NCBI GenBank assembly: GCA_001247695.2
Contig: LGRX02014007.1
Location: 1-54,183 of the forward strand
Source of the DNA: Cymbomonas tetramitiformis
Taxonomy: Eukaryota; Chlorophyta; Pyramimonadophyceae; Pyramimonadales; Pyramimonadaceae
DNA length: 54,183 nucleotides
Direction: 5' to 3'
The position numbers and the translations under genes were made by a program. This document shows positions 33,888 to 44,042 of the stretch, piece by piece (the stretch's first letter is position 1; each line of letters opens with the position of its first letter). The notes under the pieces are model-generated. The model searched no databases, was not told the origin of the DNA, and was given only the letters and a program-made list of their open reading frames with translations.

Positions 33888-34556
33888 TTACAGGGCCTGA
33901 AAAGTGGTTCTCAGGCCCTGACAAGCATTTTTAGGGCCTGAAAATGCTTTGCGGGCCCTGAAAATGCCCTGAAGAGTGGTTTTCAGGCCCTGTAAAGCAT
34001 TTGCAGGGCCTGAAAATCATTTTAGATCGTTTTCAGGCCCTGAAAAGCATTTTCAGGGCCTGAAAAGTCGGTTTCAGGGCCTGAAAATCCATTTTCAGGG
34101 CCTGAAAAGTCGTTTTCAGGGCCTGAAAAACATTTTCAGGACCCGAAAAGGCATTTGTAGGTCTTATGTGAAATTTCAGGGCTTGGAACACTGTAAAAGT
34201 TCAGGCCCTGAACTTTTTTTTCAGGGTGTTAGATGGGGACATGAGAATATAATTCTAAACTTTATATAACACGAAAAGTGAATAAAAAGTTCAGGCCCTG
34301 AAAAAAAAGTTCAGGGGGGTTCTTAAGAGTGTGAATTCCAAAAGTTCAGGCCCTGAACTTTTGTGGAAAACTTATATCAACCATGAGGTTTTTTCTAAGG
34401 TGTATAACTAGCCTAGTTTAAAACAAGATCAGACCCTGAAAGTCATTTTCAGGCCCTGAAAGTGAAGTTCAGGGCCTGAAAATGAAAATCAGACCCTGAA
34501 AAAAAAATTCAGGCCCTGAAAAAAAAGTTCAGGGGGTAAATTTTCAGGGCCTGAAA
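33888..34556. repeat. Array of about 20 near-palindromes around TTCAGGGCCTGAA
   Basis: The motif occurs as CAGGGCCTGAAAA and as its reverse complement TTTTCAGGCCCTG, in mixed orientation. Spacing is irregular, often about 25 bp, with AT-rich spacers. Each unit is close to self-complementary, so single strands could form short hairpins. An isolated copy occurs at 32790. Translation gives meaningless FQGLKSR-type repeats. Spacers are neither constant nor unique, so it is not a CRISPR array. Confidence 0.85.
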
Positions 34557-35592
34557 ATTTCAATCGTAAGTAGCCCCTCATCTGCCGGATTTACTCCTGT
34601 ACGGAGGTGGTGTGCTGAGATCCGGGTATCTAGGACCCCAGGCAGCCCTGACAGGCAGGCCCCTGAACCCCTGACTCGAATCCGTCCAGAGGTAGTGACT
34701 GTGACAGTTGTGTCACTGGTCAGTAGTTTCAAACACGTGCCGTTCCGACCGTTCCGACCGAGCGAGGTTTTAGGTTTCAATACTCAGTAATATATCACAC
34801 TTATCAATATCTATATCAGTTTTGTCTCTATCACTGTGTTCTGAAATATCATATATCGGAGATATACCCGTAGTATATCGGTAGTTAACGATTTCTTCTA
34901 ATAAATCAATCAATCATTTAAGCACAGTAATCAGAATCAATCTGTTGATGAAGCTAAGCTACGGAACAGCACACAGGGCGACCTGTCTATGCGGAGCCCA
35001 TATGGGGAGCAACTTTTCCGCTCATAAAGGTACCAACAAACACATAGTAACAACATTAATCTACTGCCACCCTGAAAAACTCAGTAGTTCGACAACCGTA
35101 CCATTTAAGAGAATTCGTTCACTCCCCCCGTTCTACATAAACATAAAACAGCTGTAGAATTATAGGAGTTCCCGAGGCTTGAGCACCAAACTCCGAAAAG
35201 ACTGTTAACACCCCCAAATGTAGAATCAATAAGATACGTACGGTAAGCATATCACTTCACCTAATGAGGCATGGCATTTTGCCGATCTTCGCAGACAATG
35301 TGGGACTACACAAGGGCGATGACAGCAGATCGCTCTAGGGCAATCTCCCAATTATGGGAAATGACCAGAAATGGTGGATTATGCATATACAGCAAATTAA
35401 AAAAAGCCCCACGTTGATACCAGCACAAAGAATGTATGCTGTGTTGATATTCGTACAAATAAAAGGAAACTTTTACTGAAAGAAGCCCCAACTCCAAGTA
35501 TATATCAAATTTAACACTCATGAAAAATGGTTCCTGGAGTACTATCGCACGAGTATCCTGCTAGGACTGGCTGCACTTGTTCGTTTGCATAT
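34557..35592. other. Intergenic downstream of RPL9
   Basis: AT-rich, with TATATC-type tracts near 34790-34890. No additional gene was recognised. The part nearest 35593 is the 3' flank of RPL9; no clear polyadenylation signal was recognised. Confidence 0.45.
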
Positions 35593-36952
35593 TTACTCGG
35601 CGGCGATGGCACCCTTCTCGGAGACATACACTCCGTCAAGGAACATTCTGATATCCTTCTTCTTTACCAAGCAACACTGCAGAGCATACCAAACACTTCA
35701 AAAAGGGCAGATAGGTTGGACGAAAATGAACGAGGGGAGCGATTAACACCCACGAGTATCCAGTAAACACATCGACAAACCTACAGTTGTAAACTCGTCT
35801 CTACAACAGCATAACCAAGTATACAATTGCCTGACTAGGTGACCACGTCAACAGTGCTGGGACCCCGTCTACGGTAAAGCATACGTTGGTTGGTCTTACA
35901 CATGCGTTAGGCGACAGAGTTGCTCGAAAATATTCCGAGTTGCATACGGACAGTGGGAAACGGCTACATGTACGAGCACACATACACTCAGTGTCTCGAC
36001 CGCAGGTGGCTTAGATTTGAGTCTGCGAGTTCACTCTCACACTTGAAGACCTTGAAAAAAAACCTCACGAAAGCCCCCGAATACGAGGTGCAATATTTCA
36101 CGTTGCCCCCTGTAAACTGAGTGTGGTAACCGCGTTTGAAGATCTACAGGGAGTCGATATGTTGGGGACAGCGATCACTAGTTCTCTGTGCACAATTTCT
36201 AACAAACGGAGTATTTTCGTATCTCTGACTTCAGATGGCTCATACAAGCGGCATGCGTTTCGAGGGAGGCAAACTATTCGAGAGTTGAGACATTGGCGTG
36301 ATAACTACCTGATGGATAAGCGCAGCGGAGCGGCTGACAAGCTCGATATCATTGCCTTCCAGATAAATCTGGTCCTTAACGTCATCAGAACGCGCAACCT
36401 TAACTCCGCTGAGCATATCAACCTTGCGCACCCGCTTCTCGCCAAGGAAGTTACGAAGCTCAATAAACTCTCCGGCTTTACCAATGTTGGCGTTGATAGG
36501 AAAGTGAGCATACACAAAGCGCATGGTGTATCGGAAGCCCGAGGTGACACCAGTGATCATGTTGGAAACGTGGCTGCACACAGTGCGCACGGAGGATAGA
36601 ACCTTGCGCTGTCCAGCCCAAACCTCCACCTGCAGACAAAATCACAAGACAAGCGTTCTAGGTGACCACCTCCTCTGGCTTCTCGCGGGATCATACGAGT
36701 TGTAACAGTCGAAAGTAAAAACGAGGAAACGCAAGATACACTTCAGCAGTGGTAGTTGATGCAAACGCAGTAAATTACCTTGAGGGACTGGTCACCCTCC
36801 TCCTCAAAGAGGAACATATCAACGGAAAGATGCTTGAAGTCCTTCTCCAGCTTGCCACGGGGTCCCTCCACAATGACAGAGCGGGATTTGACATACACCT
36901 TGCATCCCGCAGGGATGGGGAGGGTACGAGAGCTGAGCACGGGCTTGGGCAT
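35593..36952 (-). CDS. RPL9: 60S ribosomal protein L9 (uL6), three coding exons
   Basis: Exons 36952-36779, 36629-36309 and 35676-35593 join in phase and give 192 residues, the usual eukaryotic length. Splice sites are CTCAAG|GTAATT, CTGCAG|GTGGAG, CATCAG|GTAGTT and CTGCAG|TGTTGC. The protein shows [10 protein letters not shown] near the start, the family blocks [16 protein letters not shown] and IRNFLGEK, then [16 protein letters not shown], and ends [18 protein letters not shown]. uL6 sits at the base of the P-stalk next to the sarcin-ricin loop of the large subunit. All three exons are intact with no frameshift. The first-exon ATG follows GTGAGGCAAG, and a CCTAG just upstream suggests a possible intron in the 5' leader. 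Similarity to plant forms is by memory. Confidence 0.96.
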
Positions 36953-37500
36953 CTTGCCTCACCTAGGAAAAGAACAACACGTCGCACGCTACCTCTCAAA
37001 AAACCGATACTTCGCATGATCGACAGATCGTTTCGTGACCGCCGCGGAAGCTCAGCAGTCTGTGCGAAAGCTCCGATGGCGGCGGCAGCACACGCTTAAC
37101 AAGAGAGGGGTCTTCTGTGACGACTTACACGAGCTGATATGAAGCACATCAAGGGTATGAATGGTCAAGGTCAACAGAGCCACACGTTCAAGGGGGACAA
37201 CAGGCGCTTGGGAAAGGGATCGGATGAACTGAAAGTAAACGTGGAATAAAGGTGATTGCTCGAGTTGGAAGGAAGGGAAACTCCGAGATTTCAACTGTGA
37301 CAGGGTTTTGACCTCCAAGGGGGCTCAATCGGATGCTTAGCTGAATGATCATATTGAGGAGCAAGCAATGAAAAAATGATAGTCTCACAATGAAACACGC
37401 GGGTGTTTGGGAATGCGTGCACCAAAATTCCGGCGAGTATCACCTGAAAAACAAGTAGGCGGCAAAAGATAAACGAAAAGGAATTATTGGTGCTGTTGAA
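36953..37500 (-). promoter_or_regulatory. Upstream region of RPL9
   Basis: This is the only non-repetitive sequence between the RPL9 start and the GATACTC satellite, so it probably contains the leader and promoter. On the minus strand the last bases before the ATG read TTTTCCTAG|GTGAGGCAAG, compatible with a leader-intron acceptor. No TATA box or other element was recognised with confidence. Confidence 0.35.
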
Positions 37501-37639
37501 AGAATAATATAGGCGGCGCTCATCAGGAGGCGACGCTCTTTCTCAGTTTCCCCTCTCTCTCGTCTCTGTTTATATTATATATAAATCTAAATCGTAATTC
37601 GTAAATGCTTAATCACATACTCATACTGATACTCAGGTT

Positions 37640-37880
37640 TATATGAATCGCGAGTTCGCGATGGCCGACGCGACACGAGCCACTCGATTACGATACTAAT
37701 AATACTCGATACTCATACTCGATACTGCATACTCGATACTCATACTGGGAACTGGCCATACTCGATACTCTTTACTGGATACTGTACTCGATACTCGCAG
37801 TGATACTGCATACTCGATACTGATAGAGCTCTACTGTGGACACTGCATACTCATAGACATACTGACACTCATACTGGATA
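37640..37880. repeat. GATACTCATACTC-type microsatellite
   Basis: Irregular array of ATACTCGATACTCATACTG-like words, mixing 6- to 14-bp units. Confidence 0.8.
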
Positions 37881-37919
37881 TTGGGGAAAAAATAGGAGAT
37901 GAAATCGGAGATTCCCCCT

Positions 37920-37928
37920 CTTTAAAAA
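37920..37928 (+). repeat. Mutator-type target-site duplication, left
   Basis: CTTTAAAAA, repeated exactly at 39427-39435, just outside the other end of the element. Confidence 0.88.
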
Positions 37929-38289
37929 GGGACAGGGTACGGGCGCTGGGAACTTCACCAAGTCACATGCTGACTGCATATCACGACTGCGTCTATCGCG
38001 TGAGAGACAGCGACACAGTGACCGCAATGAACGTCGCCGGCAGCAGACGGTGAACACATCGACATCGCGGACACCATTGCCGCTGCCGTTGCGTGACTAC
38101 TTACTCGTTCTTCGTTGACCCATCCCAATCCACAATTGCATCGTAAAATTCTTCCCAGACAGCTACGCAATTTCATCAACGTTCCTCCGCCTCATGGGGC
38201 GAGCGGTGCTGTGACTGTTGTGAGCTCTTCCCGTTTGTGCGGGATACTCACATTTATTCCATGGCATATTTCATATGAAATATACACGC

Positions 38290-38800
38290 ATAAGCACGAA
38301 GGCATCGGCCACGCATCTTTGAAACTAACGAGTTTCAAAGATGCGTTTTTTGTCATTTGGGTGCGCATACCCAAATAACAAATCAGCCGAGCGCTTCCCG
38401 TTGGCGTGGGGTATCCAACGCTTGAATGTTGAATATTCATTATAATATGAGTTAGCATGCGAGGTTGCAAAGGCATCGGGACAGAATCTACGAAACTGTC
38501 CTATCCCTTTGCCTTTGGGTTTGGGTTCGAACGTACCCCAAACCCAAAGATGCCAAACAGCCGAGGGCTTCCCGTGCATCCTAGAGCACGAAACTTGGCA
38601 TAAATACTGCCAAGATACATATCTTTAAGTTACCTGAAGCTCAAGGCTTCAAGTTACTTGTGCGCGAAACGCGCAACTTATTTCTAAGGCGGATGTTTTG
38701 GGTTTGGGTTTGGGTTCGAACCCAAACCCAGAGATGCCAAACAGCCGAGGGCTTCCCGTATGTCCTAGAGTACGAAACTTGGCATAAATACTGCCAAGAG
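38290..38800. repeat. Hairpin cluster inside the Mutator-like element
   Basis: Successive perfect or near-perfect hairpins: GCATCTTTGAAAC/GTTTCAAAGATGC, ATTTGGGTGC/GCATACCCAAAT, TTTGGGTTTGGG/CCCAAACCCAAA, GGTTTGGGTTCGAACCCAAACC, CTTGGCA/TGCCAAG and GTGCGCG/CGCGCAA. The block from GCCAAACAGCCGAGGGCTTC to the GCCAAG hairpin is present twice (about 38550 and 38736). A 65-bp block around CTCAAGGCTTCAAGTTAC is repeated at 38632 and 39060. Confidence 0.75.
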
Positions 38801-38811
38801 ATGTACCTTTA

Positions 38812-39056
38812 ACTCCTATGCTGTAATCTCCGTAGTAAACTACGGAAATTGATTATCGATTTACACCCCAATAAATGCATATTTAGACCCCTTAGACACC
38901 CCCTGTCAAGGCATTCGATAGTTCAAATTGTAGCTAATGATGCCAAGAAGAACTTGGTTACAAGCACGAACACGCATGCCTTGATATGTATCTTACAAAG
39001 TGACGGTGTAGCCGACCATGCTGTAGAAATTCCAAATGCCATAACAGCATAGGAGT
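38812..39056. mobile_element. Nested MITE (245 bp) with TA duplication
   Basis: Ends ACTCCTATGCTGT and ACAGCATAGGAGT are 13-bp perfect inverted repeats, flanked by TA on both sides. The sibling copy of the surrounding repeat (near 38630) shows the empty site CTTTAAGTTACCTG, so the insertion and its TA duplication can be read directly. TA duplication is typical of Tc1/mariner-type MITEs. The ORF inside it is incidental. Confidence 0.85.
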
Positions 39057-39426
39057 TAAGTTACCTGGAGCTCAAGGCTTCAAGTTACTTGTGCGCGAAA
39101 CGCGCAATTTATTTCTAAGGCAGATGTGCTGTCACAGCAGTCACAACACCGTTCGCCCCATGAGGCGGAGGAACGTTGATGAAATTGCGTAGCTGTCTCG
39201 GAAGAATTTTACGATGCAATTGCGGATTGGGATGGGTCAACGAAGAACGAGTAAGTAGTCACGCAACGGCAACGGCAATGGTGTCCGCGATGTCGATGTG
39301 TTCACCGTCTGCTGCCGGCGACGTTCATTGCGGTCATTGTGTCGCTGTCTCTCACGCGATAGACGCAGTCGTGATATGCAGTCAACATGTGACTTGGTGA
39401 AGTTCCCAACGCCCGTACCCTGTCCC

Positions 39427-39435
39427 CTTTAAAAA
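39427..39435 (+). repeat. Mutator-type target-site duplication, right
   Basis: CTTTAAAAA, identical to 37920-37928. Confidence 0.88.
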
Positions 39436-40267
39436 ATCCCGATCGTAAAATTTATAGGGGGTACGGGAACGTATAGGTGGGGAGAAATCAATTTAAGCTT
39501 GAGGTCAACTAAATTGTGAGACTACCTTGAGGTAGTTATGGAGCATATATATGGCACGGGGCTTCCTAGCCTCCCCCTAGGTTGGCCAAAACGTGGGCGA
39601 AGTTGTATCGTGCCCCCCCCCCCAAATCCGTTTAAACGGACGTTTACGACGAATCGTGGGGGGGGGTCTGACGTTACATACTTAAGGCGACGCGGCGGTT
39701 ACATACTTAAGGATATCATGTCATCGGATCGATAATCAATATGACATAATTGACGGAGGTCCTCCGACTGTTCAAATATGGAATTCTTGCCTTCGATCGA
39801 CATTCCACAACGATGGCGGGCAACGCGCAAGCCGCAGACGCCTCGACTTTGTAAATGTTTGCACTGCGATAGCATCGGTCATCGTTGCTCACACACAGAT
39901 AATTCTCTCTCATGTAGCTGCCCAACGCAACGGGAGAATCGACATTTGTCCCGGCCTTATCTCGTCATCATCGTATGCCGAGGCTAGCGCCGAGGAGACG
40001 GCATAACGGGTGACAGCGTGACACGGTTCCGTGAAGCCAGGAAGTGTTGCCAAGTGTTGTGTGCACTCTGTACAATTATCTAGCGCACGCTCCTAGACTC
40101 CTGCAACACTCCAAATACATACCGTAACACAATGTGTCTTCTGTCTTGACATGATGTCGGGTTGATGTCTAGGTCGACTAGCTAGGTTCTTTACTCGTTA
40201 GCAATGTGCATCAACGCGGGGGAGAGCCACCTGGATACTTGTAATGCTCGTAAAATGCTATAATAAA
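39436..40267. other. Intergenic, nothing recognised
   Basis: Contains homopolymeric C and G tracts at 39610-39666 flanking the palindrome CCGTTTAAACGG, and two copies of a TTACATACTTAAGG word near 39675-39710. No gene was seen. Confidence 0.5.
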
Positions 40268-40470
40268 AATTGTTAGGGATATGACCGATGACATATGTGT
40301 CATACATGTCAATACATGTCATGCCATGTCATGTCATGTCATGTCATGTCATGTCATGTCATGTCATGTCATGTCATGTCATGTCATATGTCATAATAAA
40401 TGACATACAATCGTCAAGTATTGCCAGTGCGGTCGACTATGACATGTACAGTCAGTATGTTTTGGCAGAT
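40268..40470 (+). repeat. Dispersed repeat with (ATGTC)n run
   Basis: About 14 uninterrupted ATGTC units at 40316-40386 within a unique-looking frame. The flanks match 27283-27455 on the opposite strand. Confidence 0.88.
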
Positions 40471-41130
40471 ATACAGTTCGGCGGTGATATATATCTAACT
40501 GGTGAGATAAACCCTGAGTTAAGGGTTACGGAATCAGAACGGTAAAAGTGTGATAGATAAAAGAGAGGCATACATAAATACCTAACGGGTGTTTCCCGTC
40601 TACTGGTGACGGTCACCCAACCTACCATAGGAAGTGACATGTGACAGTAATAATAATAATAAAACATTTACGTCGATGAGTAAGGCAACGCCTTCGGAAC
40701 GATCTACTCGAGTCTGTTCCCCTCATACATGACAGTCTGCTAAGGCAGGAAGCATTCCACAAAGCGTGGAAGCAAGGGTGGCAAAGCACTAATGAAAGCG
40801 TGTTTGCCACCAGCGTCGGAAAAAACATCAGCAGGTCGTGGAGCTGATGCACGATGGAGATGGAGGCGGTGTGGGCGTGTCGCGATTATGAACGAGGGGC
40901 GGCAATGTAAGGGCTGGCGGGGCGTTCCAGGGGTATTGCTGGGTGCTGAAATGGCGGTGTATCTCTGCTGTGGTTGAGAGTGGGGTGTTGTGAGGGATTT
41001 TGGGTTTGAGATGTGGGTGTGGCATTGGAGGGCAAGTTTTTTAAATATATTCAACGAAAAGGTTCGGCACCCTGTTAGGTGATACCGTTCCAGCAGAACA
41101 AAACAACGCTTTGCAATTGGGCATTCACTC
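40471..41130. other. Intergenic, nothing recognised
   Basis: The minus-strand open frame at 40740-41219 is Pro/Thr/His-rich low complexity with no motif, and was not accepted as a gene. Confidence 0.4.
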
Positions 41131-41900
41131 CAGGCCCGAGCTGGCGCGTCGCCAACCATGAATTCCCACAACCTGTCATACAGGCTCGTCGGGGAATTCA
41201 CCGCTGCCAACGCCCACAAGGGTCGAATTCACAAATACAAACACAATGAAAACTGAAGGAAAAAACATCCGGCTGCAATGCTGTCGAAAGGTTGCAGTCG
41301 GGTGTTTGGACTCGAGCTGGCGCGCCGTAAGCCGTGAATTCCCACAACCTGTCACACAGGTCCGTTCGGGGAATTCAACGTTGCCACAGCCTGCGCGGGT
41401 CGAATTCACAAGGTTAACATCATACAAACTGAGGGAAAAACATGGGTGCGGCTACAACCTCGTCAAACAGCAAAAGTCAGGTGTCACGGCTCGAGTTGGC
41501 GCGGCTACGGTTGTGCATTCCCAAACGCCGGTCATATATGCCGGTTTGAGCATGTTCGGCACGCAAGCCCTGCGAGGTTCGAATTCGCAAAGCAAATGGT
41601 ACAAAATATGGCACAAAAAGGCCGGGCGCATCGCGCACACGCGTGAGTACCGCTGAGAGTGCCTGAGACGGTTCGCCGTCGCGGGTGTGAATTTATGACA
41701 AACGCAGCTTCGGGCTATCTCGCCGCTGGGCGCTCAAAGGGAAAAATGCCCCTCTGTGGGAATTCGCGATCGTGTTGTGAATTCGTGAACGTTTTCGGAC
41801 AGCAGAGGATCTCCAGCGCTGTGGAACTGCGACATGCGTTTCTACTGCTATGCCACGTAAAACATGCCAGGCGGCAACGCGCTTCAGCCGTGCCGGCTCG
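41131..41900. repeat. Degenerate 175-bp tandem repeat with recurring GAATTC sites
   Basis: Units near 41141, 41316 and 41487 share GAGCTGGCGCG, then GTGAATTCCCACAACCTGTC, GGGGAATTCA and GGGTCGAATTCACAA. Divergence increases towards 41900. No coding function was seen. Confidence 0.7.
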
Positions 41901-42091
41901 TAGATTCGCAAAACGGGCACGGGACTAACTTGTACTCGCAGACTGTAGATTCAGGCTCAGGTAAAAGCATGCAACGCAGAAAGGCAAGCGAGCAACACGG
42001 GGGCAATTCACAGATAAAACAAGTGCAACGGCACGACTTCGCACATACGTCAGAGTGGCGTGCCGGCACTCTGGGGATCCGAACCAGACTC

Positions 42092-43150
42092 TTACAAACT
42101 GCTAGTGACGAAGCTCTCATTCCAACTTCTCCCGTTTATGGTTTTGTGATGAATTTTCAACCAAGATGAGAGTGCCCCTTCAAGTTTGCTTTGTGTTTCG
42201 GTTGTTGTTATTACTCCAAGTGAGTCATAGATATAGGCTTCTATGTGTTGTTCATTTGTAATTCGGAGGGTTATGAGTCTCCAGTGTTCACCGTTGCTCA
42301 CCCCGAAGTGGGTCCTCGAATGTTTGCCCAATGCTTTCCTGATGAGGTGTACGAAGCTTGGTTCTCCAGTTTCCAGTTTTGAAAGGAGTTCATCATAGCC
42401 TATGGGGGAGATCGAGCTTTTGTCCTGTAGCTTGAGGGCCTCATCTAGCTGTTCAGAATCAATCTCTTCCCCGTTGTGTCCTGTTTCTGCTTCAAGACTG
42501 TTATTGTTTAGGGTTGATGACCCAGCGGGCTGCCCCCCTTTTCCCCTCATGACCTCTTTCCTGGTAAATGGCACTTCAGTCATATTGCTTCCGGTGTGTA
42601 TGGCATCTACCATTTCAATGGGTGATGTTGTTGTGCTTGATTCCAGTTGACCGGGATTCCCCTTTTGTCCATGGTTGTTGGGTCTGTTTGCTTCTGTGTG
42701 GGTGTTTGGGTGTTGATTCCTTCCTGCTAGTGTTCTCATTAGCTTTTTCCTTGCAGGTATATGCAGAGGTGTGTTATAGTCATGTTTGGACCGTCTGCCC
42801 CTCCTTTGTGTTGTGAAAGTTCTCCCTACTTCATCCTTCATTACCTTGTATCGGGCATTTTGATAAGGTTTCGTCTTATACTGTAGTCTTGTTTTGGTTT
42901 TAATGTGTGCCCATTTGATCCAAGTTCTGGGTCCAGGGTTGTTGTTTTTTGTCAATTTTGCTTTGTTGTGTGCTAGGCAGGATGCCACGTGCCAAAGGAG
43001 AATGAGCGGCCCTTGTGATGCAGTGAGTTCCTCTCTCATCCGTTTTCTTTGAAGGGATACATAGCGGGCCATGATGTGAAGGGTGATGATTAACATACCT
43101 TCAATTGGAGTGCTCATCTTGTCTGTTGCTGAGTTTGTCTTCCTGACCAT
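42092..43150 (-). CDS. LINE-type ORF with truncated Ulp1-like protease domain
   Basis: The 352-codon frame has a basic, low-complexity N-terminal half and an acidic middle (EEIDSEQLDEALKLQ). Its C-terminal end contains NGEHWRLITLRI and AYIYDSLG. The HW pair and the later D in Y-D-S-L match the catalytic His and Asp of Ulp1/C48 cysteine proteases, which process SUMO-like proteins. The catalytic Cys (Q-x-x-x-DCG) should come some 40 residues later, but the frame ends first with a divergent tail and a stop at 42092. This is where the GAATTC repeat begins, so the gene is probably cut off at that junction. Ulp1-like domains occur in several LINE and DNA-transposon families, so a transposon origin is likely. 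Which element it belongs to is not known. Confidence 0.55.
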   Translation of the reverse strand: MVRKTNSATDKMSTPIEGMLIITLHIMARYVSLQRKRMREELTASQGPLILLWHVASCLAHNKAKLTKNNNPGPRTWIKWAHIKTKTRLQYKTKPYQNARYKVMKDEVGRTFTTQRRGRRSKHDYNTPLHIPARKKLMRTLAGRNQHPNTHTEANRPNNHGQKGNPGQLESSTTTSPIEMVDAIHTGSNMTEVPFTRKEVMRGKGGQPAGSSTLNNNSLEAETGHNGEEIDSEQLDEALKLQDKSSISPIGYDELLSKLETGEPSFVHLIRKALGKHSRTHFGVSNGEHWRLITLRITNEQHIEAYIYDSLGVITTTETQSKLEGALSSWLKIHHKTINGRSWNESFVTSSL

Positions 43151-43467
43151 TTTAGCAATTATGTGTTCCTGCAGTAATGCCCAGCCTGTTACTTTGGGGA
43201 ATTGGCCCGCAGATAGTTAGTGCTATTGTCATAGTCAGCTTGCTGCAACAGTATTTTATATATTTTACACAAGACCCGGGGTTTTCTGGGCGATCCCCCG
43301 TTGGCAAGGCAGACACCGTGCTAGGCCACGGTGCTCCAACGGGGCAAGTGTACAGGTGTTTTGTTTTTAAAGTTCTGCTTTCTATGTTTGTATGAACTGC
43401 TTGCAGCTGTCTGCTCATCCTAGATAGTTGCCGAGAATCAGGTGAGCTAGTCTCCTGCAGACCTAAC
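43151..43467. other. Spacer with strong hairpin
   Basis: At about 43293-43345 CCCCGTTGG pairs with CCAACGGGG and, inside it, CACCGTG pairs with CACGGTG around a 6-base loop, leaving an asymmetric internal loop. On the minus strand the inner strand reads TGGCCTAGCACGG, close to a tRNA A box, so a tRNA-derived SINE head is possible. No convincing B box was found. Confidence 0.5.
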
Positions 43468-44013
43468 TTAGCCACTAACGGTGTTGAAGGATTTGTTCAG
43501 CTTCTTCTTAGTTCCTCCGACTGAGCCAGGGGTACCTCTGTCCCGCTTCTCCCCTTTTCCCTTCTGTTCAGGGGTGAGACCCGCTTCTCCCCCCTGAAGC
43601 ATCCTCTCATTGTAACACATGCACTTGATGTGGTTGAGCCTGGCAATCCTGTCTTCTCCGTGAGTGACCGAGCTGCAGTACTCAAAGCCCTGGAAGTAAG
43701 AGAGCACCAGCCTCCCCCTCTCCTGGCCCTGTACCAGAACCTGCATCTCGGTGGGGAAATCCATGATTTCCGGGGGTTCCTTCCCATCAACAAGATAATC
43801 ATCACCACCCTTCTGCAGCGGCTCACCATCCTCCCCCTTCTTCATCTTCAGAAACAGCACCTGTCGTGTGTTTCCCATGTCCCACGGTCTGTTATCCTCC
43901 GATAGCTTTGTAGTGGTTCTTGTTAGACTTGTAAAGTTATGTGGCACAACCTGTTGCTTTGTGGTGGGCTGAATTGTGCTCAGTGCGTGTTTCATTGAAT
44001 TCCTTGTATTCAC
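43468..44013 (-). CDS. Unidentified 181-codon ORF
   Basis: The translation is protein-like, with a mixed charged composition, a moderately hydrophobic segment (GRLVLSYFQGFEYCSS) and a Lys/Gly-rich end. No family is recognised. It lies on the same strand as, and upstream of, the Ulp1-like ORF. The two could be one element's first ORF separated by the hairpin spacer. Alternatively it is an unrelated fragment. Confidence 0.35.
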   Translation of the reverse strand: MNTRNSMKHALSTIQPTTKQQVVPHNFTSLTRTTTKLSEDNRPWDMGNTRQVLFLKMKKGEDGEPLQKGGDDYLVDGKEPPEIMDFPTEMQVLVQGQERGRLVLSYFQGFEYCSSVTHGEDRIARLNHIKCMCYNERMLQGGEAGLTPEQKGKGEKRDRGTPGSVGGTKKKLNKSFNTVSG

Positions 44014-44042
44014 ATTTCGGGCTTGATAGGTGGCATGTGTTG

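Larger units (their letters stand above)
37929..39426. mobile_element. Non-autonomous Mutator-like element (1498 bp) with 295-bp inverted ends
   Basis: The left end 37929-38223 and the right end 39426-39132 are reverse complements with only a few mismatches. Both begin GGGACAGGGTACGGGCG and end near GGGGCGARCGGTG. Identical nonamers CTTTAAAAA flank the element. Long inverted ends plus a 9-bp duplication are the signature of the Mutator superfamily. There is no transposase, so movement would depend on one encoded elsewhere. The interior is a mosaic of hairpins and direct repeats and contains a nested MITE. A 74-codon ORF lies inside each arm and is simply mirrored by the inversion. Confidence 0.88.

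Noticed and set aside
33888..34556. CRISPR-like array
   Set aside because: The repeats are 10-15 bp, occur in both orientations, spacers are irregular and the genome is eukaryotic.
38505..38545. tRNA B-box-like GGGTTCGAAC
   Set aside because: It is the loop of a GGGTTT-stem hairpin; no A box or tRNA fold around it.
38849..39052. 67-codon ORF
   Set aside because: Lies entirely inside the MITE and is not protein-like.
39176..39400. 74-codon ORF, also at 37955-38179 on the other strand
   Set aside because: Identical ORFs in the two inverted arms of the Mutator-like element are expected from the inversion. The Cys/Val-rich translation shows no motif; a tiny gene is not excluded but not supported.
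40740..41219. 159-codon Pro/His-rich minus-strand ORF
   Set aside because: Low-complexity, no recognisable domain, lies next to degenerate repeats.
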